A stretch of DNA of 64,000 bases from contig NZ_OEST01000001.1 in the NCBI RefSeq assembly GCF_900241005.1, positions 124,001 through 188,000 of the forward strand, in the 5' to 3' direction. Shown here in pieces: positions 29,655-39,400 of this stretch. The notes beneath the pieces were generated by a model. The model was not told the DNA's origin and searched no databases. It saw nothing but the letters and a program-made list of their open reading frames with translations. The first letter of the stretch is position 1; each line of letters begins with the position of its first letter. The position numbers were made by a program, and so were the translations under genes. Origin of the DNA: Bacteroides cutis. GTDB lineage: Bacteria; Bacteroidota; Bacteroidia; Bacteroidales; Bacteroidaceae.

Positions 29655-31487
29655 TTATTCCCAACCCGGATTTTGGACCAATCCATAACCTTTGTTCACC
29701 TCTTTGGGAGGGAATGCACTCAGATACCACTTCGGAGAAAAGCCACCGACTTTCTGCCAAGCTCTTTCTTTCAGTTGTGGAAATTCAAACAAATATTCTC
29801 CTGTTTTCTTATGTTTATAGAAATAAATGCCATGCAGATGCTTTGTGAAATCTGCCTCACGCTTCCAGCGAATAAGATCATAGAAACGAACTTCCTCAAA
29901 ACCAAATTCACAAGCACGTTCACGAAGTACCGCTTCACGGAATTCTTCCTTACTTAAACCTGTTTTCAAATTACCTAAACCAACACGATTTCTCACCGCA
30001 TTAATGTAAGAATAAGCCTCATCAGTACGGTTACATTCATTCAATGCTTCGGCATACGAGAGGTAAACTTCAGCCAAACGCAATAACGGCCATTGAATGA
30101 CACGTCCACTCCATTCTCCTTGACGATCAAGCAAAAATTTACGGGCTGTTAAACCGTTAGTGGTAAGACCTTTATCATCCAGACTGACACTTTTATTATT
30201 ATAATGTTCGCCTTTCGGATAATTGGTCTTATCTTTCGAATATTGTCGATATATAGCAGCGACACCGCTACCAAACTTGTCACCATCCAACAAAATAGTT
30301 TCACACATGCGAGGATCACGATTCATAAACGGGTTCTTAGTATGTTCTTGATTATTCCAGTCGAAATCACTTCCATCTGCCATAGGAAACATATCGAAGT
30401 ATTCCTTGGTAACTCCCCAAGCACCCCAACGTGCACTCTGCATGATACCACCAATATTACTAGTCTTATAATGGCGACGTACAGAAATTAATGATTCTGT
30501 AGTGCCTCGTGTATAATAAGCGTCGCGGAACGCCATACGTGGCTCTCCTGCTTTCACCAATCCATAAAAACCTTCCTTATTCAAAGCCTTAAAGAATTCT
30601 TCACCTGCTTTTGCAGCATCTTCCCAACGCTTTTGATCATATCCCCCAAACCATGTCATCAATTTTTCGGAAGCTTCACCCACATAATAGGGCGTATCAT
30701 TATTAAACAATGGACTTGCTGCAAACAAAAGTACACGTACTTTCAAACCCATAGCAGAAGCACGGGTCAGGCGACCACTCCAGTTATCGGATTCATCTTC
30801 AGTGACATACCAAGGAAGTTCTTTGCAAGCAATAGCCTCATCCAATAACTTCACTATAAAATCCACCGTCTCCTGCAAAGTACCACGAGCAGGAAATCCC
30901 AAACCGTCTTCTGCGGAAATAGCACGGTCTACAATGGGCAGACCACCAAAATGACGAAGCATTTCGGCATATTGAGTAGCAATCACGATTTTAGCTTCAG
31001 CTTTCAAACGCGACTTTTCAACTTCATCCATATCAGGTACACGGTCTACATTCTCTATAAACACCCAAGCCATACGGATACTTTTCCAACTGTTACGCCG
31101 GGTAAAACCATATTTAGTACCTCCATCTCCATCGGATGCTTCTTCCGAACCGGCATTGTAAGCACCACTGTAATAAACTTTATTAGGACCATCCCAAGTT
31201 AAAGCGGAATTACACAAATCCGTCAAATCTTCTTGAATGCCAAACCACATATTGGTAGAGAAACCATAACTGTTGCTTGCCCAAAAAGCATATGGCAAAT
31301 TACCATAACTATTCCACAATACCCGACGTGCATATACCGCCGTAGAAAAGATGGTATCAATAGTGACATCCGAGCTGGGCGGCTTCTGAAGGAATTTCTC
31401 ACCCAGCGCAAAGTCCTCGCATGATATTGTGGTAGCTAATAAAGTACCCAACATCAATCCTTGAAAATATCTTGTAAGTGATTTCAT
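29655..31487 (-). CDS. SusD-like glycan-binding lipoprotein (first pair)
   Basis: 610 aa with lipobox TISC (MKSLTRYFQGLMLGTLLATTISC). SusD features: AKIVIATQYAEMLRHFGGLPIV, WPLLRLAEVYLSYAEALNECN, AYSYINAVRNRVGL, VLRERACEFGFEEVRFYDLIRWKRE, and the closing GLVQNPGWE. Eighteen nt after the SusC-like gene, so translationally coupled or nearly so. Expected on the cell surface over its SusC partner. Confidence 0.95.
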   Translation of the reverse strand: MKSLTRYFQGLMLGTLLATTISCEDFALGEKFLQKPPSSDVTIDTIFSTAVYARRVLWNSYGNLPYAFWASNSYGFSTNMWFGIQEDLTDLCNSALTWDGPNKVYYSGAYNAGSEEASDGDGGTKYGFTRRNSWKSIRMAWVFIENVDRVPDMDEVEKSRLKAEAKIVIATQYAEMLRHFGGLPIVDRAISAEDGLGFPARGTLQETVDFIVKLLDEAIACKELPWYVTEDESDNWSGRLTRASAMGLKVRVLLFAASPLFNNDTPYYVGEASEKLMTWFGGYDQKRWEDAAKAGEEFFKALNKEGFYGLVKAGEPRMAFRDAYYTRGTTESLISVRRHYKTSNIGGIMQSARWGAWGVTKEYFDMFPMADGSDFDWNNQEHTKNPFMNRDPRMCETILLDGDKFGSGVAAIYRQYSKDKTNYPKGEHYNNKSVSLDDKGLTTNGLTARKFLLDRQGEWSGRVIQWPLLRLAEVYLSYAEALNECNRTDEAYSYINAVRNRVGLGNLKTGLSKEEFREAVLRERACEFGFEEVRFYDLIRWKREADFTKHLHGIYFYKHKKTGEYLFEFPQLKERAWQKVGGFSPKWYLSAFPPKEVNKGYGLVQNPGWE

Positions 31488-31505
31488 ATCATTATATTTT
31501 TAAAA

Positions 31506-34500
31506 TTAAAAACCTACTTTCAAACCAAAGTTGACAACCATCACTAACGGATAATTGGCTCTTGCAGCAGATTTCGATTCCGGATCTATCACGTCCAATT
31601 TATCGAATGTAAGCAGATTATAGCCGGTAGCATACACACGTAAACTACCTAAATGCATCTTATCCAAAGTCTTCTTTGGGAAACTGTAACCCACTTCCAC
31701 GTTTTTCAAACGTAAGTAAGACGCATCTCGTAACCACAAATCGGAGTCATAGTAATTATTACTTCTGTTCACAAACGAGATAGCAGGATATTTGGCTGCA
31801 TCACCCTTCTGTGTCCAAGTATCGGTAACAAAGTATTTCATCAGCGAACGTTGGTTAGTCTGTCCGAAAGGATAACGGAAAACGTCGTCCAACATACGCG
31901 AAGTTTTGGCAGCACCAGCCCAGGTCATGCTGATATCAAATCCTTTATAAGAAATACCATAATTAATACCATATGATAACTGCGGATAATTAGTATTACC
32001 AATAGCAGTGATATCATTCTGGTCTATCTTCTTGTCATCATTCAAGTCCATATACATCACATCGCCGGGTTTGGGAGTAATGCCGTGGTCGGGAATACCT
32101 CCATGTCCTTCGGTAGCATAACGTGCCACATCCTCCTCGGAGAAGTAACCAGCAAACTTACGACCAAAATATTGACCAACAGATTTACCGGTACGTTGCA
32201 TATAAGCATACGGATAAGTCACCTCGTCCATATAGACAATCTTGTTCTTGGTACGTGAGATATTAAAACCAATATTATATTTCAATTTGTTTATATTATC
32301 TCTCCAATTTACGTTGATTTCATATCCCTTATTGTCAACCTTACCAATATTAGCGGTAGGAAGCGTCACAGCCAAATAACCGGGATCAGTTCCACGAGAA
32401 GTCAGAATGTCACGGCGGTGCTCGATGAAGTAGTCAAAATTTACTTTCAATTTACTGTTAAAGAAATAAGCATCAATACCATAGTTTTGTTTAGCGGCTG
32501 TTTCCCAAGTCACATTGGGATTTCCTTTTTTTGCTTCGTTAGCTCCTGTAGTGATGGAACTGCCACTACCGAAATAAAAACCACCATTGGAAGCATTATA
32601 TACGTCCGGCAGATAGAGGAAACGGGAATTGTCATTCACGCGGTCATTACCTACGATACCATAAGAAGCACGTACTTTCAAGTAGTCCATAAAAGATTTT
32701 ACCGGTTGCATGAAGCTCTCTTCTGATATTATCCAACCTACAGAAAACGCAGGGAACAAGCCGAAACGTTTGCCCGGGGCGAAGTTTTCCGATCCATTAT
32801 AACCCACATTTACATCGAACATATAACGAGTATTATAGTCGTACGTGGCACGTCCCACCAAACCGATATAACTTCTCGGGATTGACAAGAACTCAGAAGG
32901 ACCGTTAGGATAATAAGTGATGGACTGATTATACATTACAAGTCCCGAAACATGATGTTTACCAAAATCACGTTTATAGTTCAAAGCAGCCTCCACATAC
33001 CAGTCCTTACCACGACCGATAGCTTCCTCATACCCCAATACGGTTTCTTCATCTACACGACGAAGCACTACTGATCCGTCGGATTGTATCAACGGCTCGT
33101 AATGAGGAGTCTTTCCACGTCTTTTCTTGGTAAAGGATACGGAACTGTTATAAGCACCTTTCACATGAGCCTTTAAACCTTTAGTAATAAAATCGAGTTT
33201 TTGTTCCAGTAAAAAGTCGAAATTCAATGTATTACCATAAGTCACATCATAACCACGTCCGTAATAAGTATACATGGCATCACGCATGTCACCAAAAGAA
33301 TTGGAAATATTACGTGCATCCGCCCATACCCATTTTCCATCTACAATACCTGAACCAGAAAATGGAACTGCCCAATAAATACCACGAAAAATAGTCTCGA
33401 TATTTGATAAACCCGATTCACCATCTACACCCGGAGTATGCTTATCATTGACACGTCCACCTATATTCACTCGGAATTGTGTAGTTTTTGTCAAATCCAC
33501 ATCCAAATTCAGACGATAATTATAACGATTATAGCTGTAATTATCATCATAATTTTTTTGATAACAATTGAAAAGTCCGTCTTGAGTAAACACACCAAGC
33601 GACGCAAAATAACGTATTTTCTGCGAACCGCCCGAAATAGTCAGGTTATGTTGCGTTTGCAAAGCTGTATTACGTACCAAATAGTCCATCCAGTCCATAT
33701 CCGGATAAGCTATCGGGTTACTATGAGTACGGAATCCTTCAATGGCTTCCGGCTTGAATGCCAATTCGTTTTCGGTATATCCGTCGTGAAGCTGGGCATT
33801 ATTATATGCTGTGGCATATTCATAGCTGTTAGCGAAATCAGGCAGACGAGTCGGTGTCTGCAAAGCAAATGAAGTAGAGAAACTGACTTTCGCTTTACCT
33901 TCCTGACCACGTTTAGTCGTCACCAAAATAACACCATTAGCACCACGTACACCAAATACAGCTGTTGCAGAAGCATCTTTCAATATCGTAATATCTTCCA
34001 CTTCATTAGGGTCGAGTTGGAAGAAACTACGTTCTACACCATCTACCAAAAACAAAGGCTGAGACATGGATTCGTTCAATGAGCCCACACCACGTACATA
34101 TACTGTAGGATCATCACTGCCAGGTTGACCAGAAGTCTGAATAGCAGACAAACCAGGCATCTTACCTGCTAATGCATTACCAATACTTGATACCGGGCTT
34201 TTCAGTACATCTTTTGCTGTAATAGACGACATTGCTCCCGTTACTGTCACTTTCTTGGTAGCACCATATGCTATCACCTGTACTTCCTGCAACTCCTGAA
34301 CATTTTCATTCAGTTCGATCTTCAAGGTAGATTCACCATTATACTTTATCTCCTTATCTTTATATCCTACATAAGATATAACGATAGTAGCACCCACCGG
34401 GACTTCCAGTTTAAAGTTACCATCCATATCGGTAATAACTCCATTAGTAGTTCCCTTTACAATTACACTGGCACCAATCACCGGTCCGTAACTATCAGTC

Positions 34501-34670
34501 ACTGTTCCGGTAACCATTTTGCGATTCTGCTGCACAATAGAACTGGCAACAGAAGCCTCTCCCGACACATTATTTCCTATAGGAAAAGCCATTTGCCCAA
34601 ACGACAAAGACGCCGCCAATAGCCATACCTGCTTCTGAGGTATCTTCATTGGAAAGAAGAAGTTTTTCAT
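31506..34670 (-). CDS. SusC-like TonB-dependent transporter (first pair)
   Basis: 1054 aa. Order: export signal; CarboxypepD_reg-like domain (about 50-135, GTVTDSYGPVIGASVIVKGT); linker with QELQEVQVIAYGATKK; plug (about 145-255, MPGLSAIQTSGQPGSDDP, PLFLVDGVERSFFQLDPNE, ILKDASATAVFGVRGANGV); beta-barrel ending VVNFGLKVGF. It leads the four-gene SusC-D-C-D set. A TAnnTTTG box lies about 59 nt upstream, after the GH88 terminator, so the set probably has its own promoter. Confidence 0.96.
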   Translation of the reverse strand: MKNFFFPMKIPQKQVWLLAASLSFGQMAFPIGNNVSGEASVASSIVQQNRKMVTGTVTDSYGPVIGASVIVKGTTNGVITDMDGNFKLEVPVGATIVISYVGYKDKEIKYNGESTLKIELNENVQELQEVQVIAYGATKKVTVTGAMSSITAKDVLKSPVSSIGNALAGKMPGLSAIQTSGQPGSDDPTVYVRGVGSLNESMSQPLFLVDGVERSFFQLDPNEVEDITILKDASATAVFGVRGANGVILVTTKRGQEGKAKVSFSTSFALQTPTRLPDFANSYEYATAYNNAQLHDGYTENELAFKPEAIEGFRTHSNPIAYPDMDWMDYLVRNTALQTQHNLTISGGSQKIRYFASLGVFTQDGLFNCYQKNYDDNYSYNRYNYRLNLDVDLTKTTQFRVNIGGRVNDKHTPGVDGESGLSNIETIFRGIYWAVPFSGSGIVDGKWVWADARNISNSFGDMRDAMYTYYGRGYDVTYGNTLNFDFLLEQKLDFITKGLKAHVKGAYNSSVSFTKKRRGKTPHYEPLIQSDGSVVLRRVDEETVLGYEEAIGRGKDWYVEAALNYKRDFGKHHVSGLVMYNQSITYYPNGPSEFLSIPRSYIGLVGRATYDYNTRYMFDVNVGYNGSENFAPGKRFGLFPAFSVGWIISEESFMQPVKSFMDYLKVRASYGIVGNDRVNDNSRFLYLPDVYNASNGGFYFGSGSSITTGANEAKKGNPNVTWETAAKQNYGIDAYFFNSKLKVNFDYFIEHRRDILTSRGTDPGYLAVTLPTANIGKVDNKGYEINVNWRDNINKLKYNIGFNISRTKNKIVYMDEVTYPYAYMQRTGKSVGQYFGRKFAGYFSEEDVARYATEGHGGIPDHGITPKPGDVMYMDLNDDKKIDQNDITAIGNTNYPQLSYGINYGISYKGFDISMTWAGAAKTSRMLDDVFRYPFGQTNQRSLMKYFVTDTWTQKGDAAKYPAISFVNRSNNYYDSDLWLRDASYLRLKNVEVGYSFPKKTLDKMHLGSLRVYATGYNLLTFDKLDVIDPESKSAARANYPLVMVVNFGLKVGF

Positions 34671-34728
34671 CTCTTTTAAATTTAAGAATTATAAAATATA
34701 TTATTAAAAAGGTTCTATTAATCGTTTA

Positions 34729-34736
34729 CAAAATTA
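34729..34736 (-). promoter_or_regulatory. Putative -7 box for the SusC/D operon
   Basis: TAATTTTG on the minus strand fits TAnnTTTG, 58 nt from the SusC ATG. No good -33 TTTG is seen, as expected for an HTCS-activated promoter. Confidence 0.35.
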
Positions 34737-34883
34737 AATAGATTTTAGAGATTGAAATCCCTCTATCATTCAGAAGAAGGTAGTATATTATACACAACTC
34801 ACAACAAGGCATTTGTGTACAAAAAAGCTCCATAAACGGACAATAATATCCCATCCTATCAGAAAACCTCCCTATCCCCAATA

Positions 34884-34958
34884 TAAAAAGAACATAGTTG
34901 CTCTGCGTAAAATACCATAAACAAGAAGGAATTATGGGGTCAGCGCAGAACAACTATG
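34884..34958 (-). terminator. Terminator after GH88
   Basis: 15-nt arms CATAGTTGCTCTGCG (34893-34907) and CGCAGAACAACTATG (34944-34958), with one wobble mismatch. An inner 6-bp stem CCATAA/TTATGG sits inside the loop. On the minus strand a TTCTTTTT tract follows. With the -7 box below it, this accounts for most of the 340-bp gap between GH88 and SusC. Confidence 0.7.
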
Positions 34959-35010
34959 AGTTCGATACAATAAAGAAAGGTTAAAAACACATTCTCATGA
35001 TTAAGTACAT

Positions 35011-36222
35011 TTAGTGTTTTCCAAAATCTCTTTTACGTTTTAAAGCTTCTAAATAATAATAGTCGGCATAACTCAAAGGAACATCCATCTCCGCACGATC
35101 AGGAAAACTCCCCACAGAGTGCATCAATAGAAAATAGTGGTTTTTACCTATTTCGGCACGGTAAGCCGGAGAAGACAATGTTTCCATTATCTTATCCGCA
35201 GTCTCTTTATATTCCTTATTATTCGAAAAGACACTTAATTCGTACAATGCCGAAGCCATAATAGTAGCAGCTGATGCATCCCTCAATTCGTTAGGAATAT
35301 TCAGGGCATCGAAATCCCAGTAAGGTATCAAATCTTCGGGAAGGTTCGAGTTGGTAAATATAAACTCATACACTTTCTTCGCCTGTTTCAAGTATACCGG
35401 ACTATGTGTATACCGATAACACATTGTATACCCATAAATAGCCCAAGCCTGCCCCCGCGCCCATGCCGATTCATCGGAATATCCTTGTGCCGTACATCGC
35501 TTAAGTACTTCACCTGTCTCCGGATTATAGTCTACCACATGATACGAACTTCCGTCCTCACGGAAATGATTTTCCAACGTTTTGTCAGCATGTGAAACAG
35601 CTATATTATAATAAGTAGAATCTCCGGACAACCGGGTGGCTTCAAATAAAAGTTCCAAATTCATCAAATTATCAATAATCACCGGGCATTTCCATCCCAT
35701 CTTTAACGGACGTCCTTTGTCCGCATTCCAAGACTGGATAATACCTGCATTAGAACGAAAACGGGTAGATAGGGATTTGGCAGCCTGTACCACAACCGGT
35801 TTATATTCTTCCCTACTTCCCATACGCATCCCGTTGAGAAAACTACAACCTATAATAAAACCGATGTCATGATGCGAAGTATTATACTGTTCTTTATGTA
35901 AATATTCGGTATATTTCTCTGCCTTCTGTTGCCAGTATTCATTACCGGTGAGATCATATAAATACCAAAGGCTTCCGGGAAAGAAACCTAGGGTCCAGTC
36001 CCAACCACGATGTGCATACACCATATCCCCCTTAGCATTTACCGTACGGGGGATTAAGATTTTATCATTCTTTTCAAGAGCATCTACCTGTAAGCCATAT
36101 TGAGCTGCAGCATGTTCTATGTTCGTTGAAACAAAATCTTTTCGTCCTTTAACTCCTCCACAAGCAACCATAGAAAAGAGAAAAAGACCAATACATGTAC
36201 GAGTTAAAATATCATTTCCCAT
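35011..36222 (-). CDS. GH88 unsaturated glucuronyl hydrolase
   Basis: 403-aa exported lipoprotein-like enzyme (FSMVAC lipobox). It is an (alpha/alpha)6 barrel with the catalytic Asp pair visible: Asp119 in SHHDIGF and Asp184 in VIIDNLMNLELL; also YSDESAWARGQAW and LRDASAATIMASALYEL. It hydrates and removes the 4,5-unsaturated uronate produced by a polysaccharide lyase, here probably the heparinase II/III-like lyase of the same locus. It is divergent from the HTCS (36475) and separated from SusC by a terminator, so it may be expressed as a single gene from its own promoter. Confidence 0.93.
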   Translation of the reverse strand: MGNDILTRTCIGLFLFSMVACGGVKGRKDFVSTNIEHAAAQYGLQVDALEKNDKILIPRTVNAKGDMVYAHRGWDWTLGFFPGSLWYLYDLTGNEYWQQKAEKYTEYLHKEQYNTSHHDIGFIIGCSFLNGMRMGSREEYKPVVVQAAKSLSTRFRSNAGIIQSWNADKGRPLKMGWKCPVIIDNLMNLELLFEATRLSGDSTYYNIAVSHADKTLENHFREDGSSYHVVDYNPETGEVLKRCTAQGYSDESAWARGQAWAIYGYTMCYRYTHSPVYLKQAKKVYEFIFTNSNLPEDLIPYWDFDALNIPNELRDASAATIMASALYELSVFSNNKEYKETADKIMETLSSPAYRAEIGKNHYFLLMHSVGSFPDRAEMDVPLSYADYYYLEALKRKRDFGKH

Positions 36223-36261
36223 AAATAATTAACACTCCATTAATTTGCTAACTTTACCGAA

Positions 36262-36269
36262 CAAAAATA
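36262..36269 (-). promoter_or_regulatory. Putative -7 box for GH88
   Basis: TATTTTTG on the minus strand fits TAnnTTTG, 39 nt before the GH88 start, inside the 252-bp spacer shared with the HTCS. Confidence 0.35.
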
Positions 36270-36430
36270 AAAAATGAAAAAACACGAAGGGGGTGATATC
36301 TATACACTAAGAGAATTCTAAATATACAAAATAGACCCTGAAAAGTAAAATGTACAAAAATGGCATATAAAAAGAACAAAAAACTACTTAACTACAAACA
36401 ATTGGGATTTTCTCTTCACGACAAAAAAAC

Positions 36431-36438
36431 TATATTTG
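36431..36438 (+). promoter_or_regulatory. Putative -7 box for HTCS
   Basis: TATATTTG matches TAnnTTTG, 36 nt before the HTCS ATG. No clear -33 element at the usual spacing. Confidence 0.4.
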
Positions 36439-36474
36439 CAAATCCTAATATGCTGATTCTATAACCTAAAATTT

Positions 36475-39400
36475 ATGAAAAACAGACTCTTTCTAATCTG
36501 CTGTCTCCTATTTGTACACATACTTGCATGTAGCGCACAAAATATATCCTTCCGTCATTTAACTACTGATGACGGATTGTCACACAATTCTATTATCTCC
36601 ATTTATCAGGATGAGCGAGGATTTATGTGGTTCGGTACACGAAATGGAGTCAGCTTATATAATGGAAAAAATTTCAAAATCTATCAAAAAGAGAAAGACA
36701 ACCCGAACAGTATCCTTTATAATGATATTTATCACATCACAGGAGATCAGAACGGGCATGTTTACATCATGACCAACAGAGGTATTTCTGCTTATGACAT
36801 CGAAAAAGGCCAATTTACCCCTATCATAAAAAAAAGTATACGGGCAGAATTCTTTTCTGAATATCTATATGCCGCCACTTCAAACCAAATATTTAAGTAC
36901 GATGGGACAAAATTCGACTTGTTCTATAAGATGCCTCAAAACAGTAGCGTCATTCAGAGGTTATACATATATAATGATTCTGTTTTCATAGGGACTACTA
37001 AAGGACTTTATATACTCAACTCACAGAAAGAACTTACCCAACCTATCAAAGAAGGAAATATATCCGACATCTTCAGAGATTCTTCCGGCTGTTATTGGAT
37101 AACTGCCAATTCCGGACATGGCGTATACTGTATGCAGGGTAAACAAATCAACAATTTCTTATATGAAGCGGATAATCCTACTACCATCAGTTCCAACTTT
37201 GTACACAGATGTTGTGAAGACAAACAAGGAAATATATGGATAGGAACTTTCAACGGACTCAATAAATATGACAAACAAACCGGAAAATTCACCCGTTACG
37301 TAAAAAAAGAAATTAGCAAAAGCCTGAGCAACTCTTCTATCTGGGGACTGTATTGCGACTTGCAAGGAACTATTTGGGTAGGGACATATTCCGGAGGAAT
37401 TAACTATTTCAATCCACAGAAACAAATTTATCGCGAATACCAGGCTTCTACAAAGGAAAAAGAAGGACTCAGCTCTCCTATCGTGAAACGGATGACCGAA
37501 GATGACGAGGGTAATTTATGGATAGGCACAGAGAAGGGAGGAATTAATAAATATAATCCGGTCACCCAAACCTACCAATGGTATATAGGCCAAGATACTC
37601 CCAACAATTTTACACGAGGAAATGTAAGAACAATCTACTACGACTCCCTCCAAAAAGTGGTGTGGACCGGTATTCATTTGGAGGGACTTAACAAATTGGA
37701 TTTAAAAACCGGCCGTTTCACCAATTATAAACATAAAAAAGGCGATAAAACATCTATTCCGTCCAATCTTATTGAAGACATCCTACCCTATCAAGGGCAA
37801 TTAATATTGGCAACCAGCAATGGCATCGGACTCTTCAATCCCGGAACCGGAACATGTAAGCCGTTGTTCCATGACGAAGTGGCACTCAACAATACCATAT
37901 CTACCTTTGGATTGACCCTCGACCATAAAGGTATTTTATGGATAACCAATAATAACAATGGAGCTTGCGCTTACAATTTTAATACTCAAGAATTCTCAAT
38001 CTACAAATATAAAAGTGCCAACGAGCATAGTATCAGTAGTAACAGTATCAACTCTATCTATGAAGACAGTCAAAACAGGTTATGGTTCTGCACCAATGAA
38101 AACGGGCTAGATTTATATCGCAGGGAAACGGATGATTTCGAGAACTTCGATATGAGTAAAAACAACTTGGCAAGTAATATCATCTACAATATCTGTGAAT
38201 TATCGCCCAACAGATTGCTTGTAACTACCGATAAAGGGTTCTCCATATTAGATTACCAACAAAAGAAATTCAAGAATTACGAAGAATTACCTCTAAGTTG
38301 CATTAATGAGAATGCACTCTATAAAAACAAAAAAGGAGAAATATTCATCGGAGGAACTACCGGAATTATTTCCTTCTTTGAGAAAGAACTTGAAGAAGCC
38401 CCCCGTTCTTACCGCATATATCCATTCCGTCTTATCGTAAACGGGAAAGATATCAATGTAGGAGATAAAGACAGTATATTGACCAGAGACATTACTTATA
38501 CTCCCCAAATAACTCTTAAACCCAATCAGAATATATTCAGTATCGAGTATACCACAACAGACTACATACCTTTCAACAAAGACGAAATCATATACCGTCT
38601 GGAAGGTTTTTCTAATACATGGAATAGCCTGGAACAGAATGTAATTACTTATACCAACCTGAACCCCGGCAAATATACATTAGTTGTCAAAGCCAAAGAT
38701 ATCAACGAAAGCCTGGTTCCGCCAAGCAGATTACAAATAGAGATTTTGCCCCCCTTCTATCGTACCATCTGGGCATACCTGTTATATTCTATATGTATCA
38801 TAGGTATTGTATATTACCTTATACGTACCTACTACCGCCGCATCCAGCTTCAAGAATCACTGAAATATGAAAAGAAGCATGCCAAAGATATCGAAAAGCT
38901 CAATCAAGCCAAATTACGTTTCTTTACCAACATCTCACACGAGTTCCGCACTCCGCTTACACTCATCATCGGACAAATGGAAATGTTGTTGCAAGTACGT
39001 TCTTTTGCTCCCAACGTTTATAACAAAATATTGGGTGTATACAAAAGCTGTTTACAGTTGAGGGAACTCATCACAGAGTTACTCGACTTCCGCAAACAAG
39101 AACAAGGCTACATGACTATTAAAGTGAGCGAGCATAATATTGTAGATTTTATATATGAGCATTATTTGCTCTTTCAGGAATATGCAGTACAGCGCCAGAT
39201 TACGTTTAACTTCGAAAAGAGCAGTGACAATATCAGCCTATGGTACGATACCAAACAAATGCAAAAAGTAATAAACAATCTTATCTCCAATGCCTTTAAA
39301 CATACAAAAGCCGGAGGAATAATCTCTATCTCTATCCGAAAAAGGAATCAGGAAGTTCTCATCGATGTTACGGACAATGGTTCGGGAATAGCAGCTAAGG

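Noticed and set aside
36223..36474. Invertible (phase-variable) promoter between GH88 and HTCS
   Set aside because: I looked for flanking inverted repeats of the Bacteroides invertase type and saw none.
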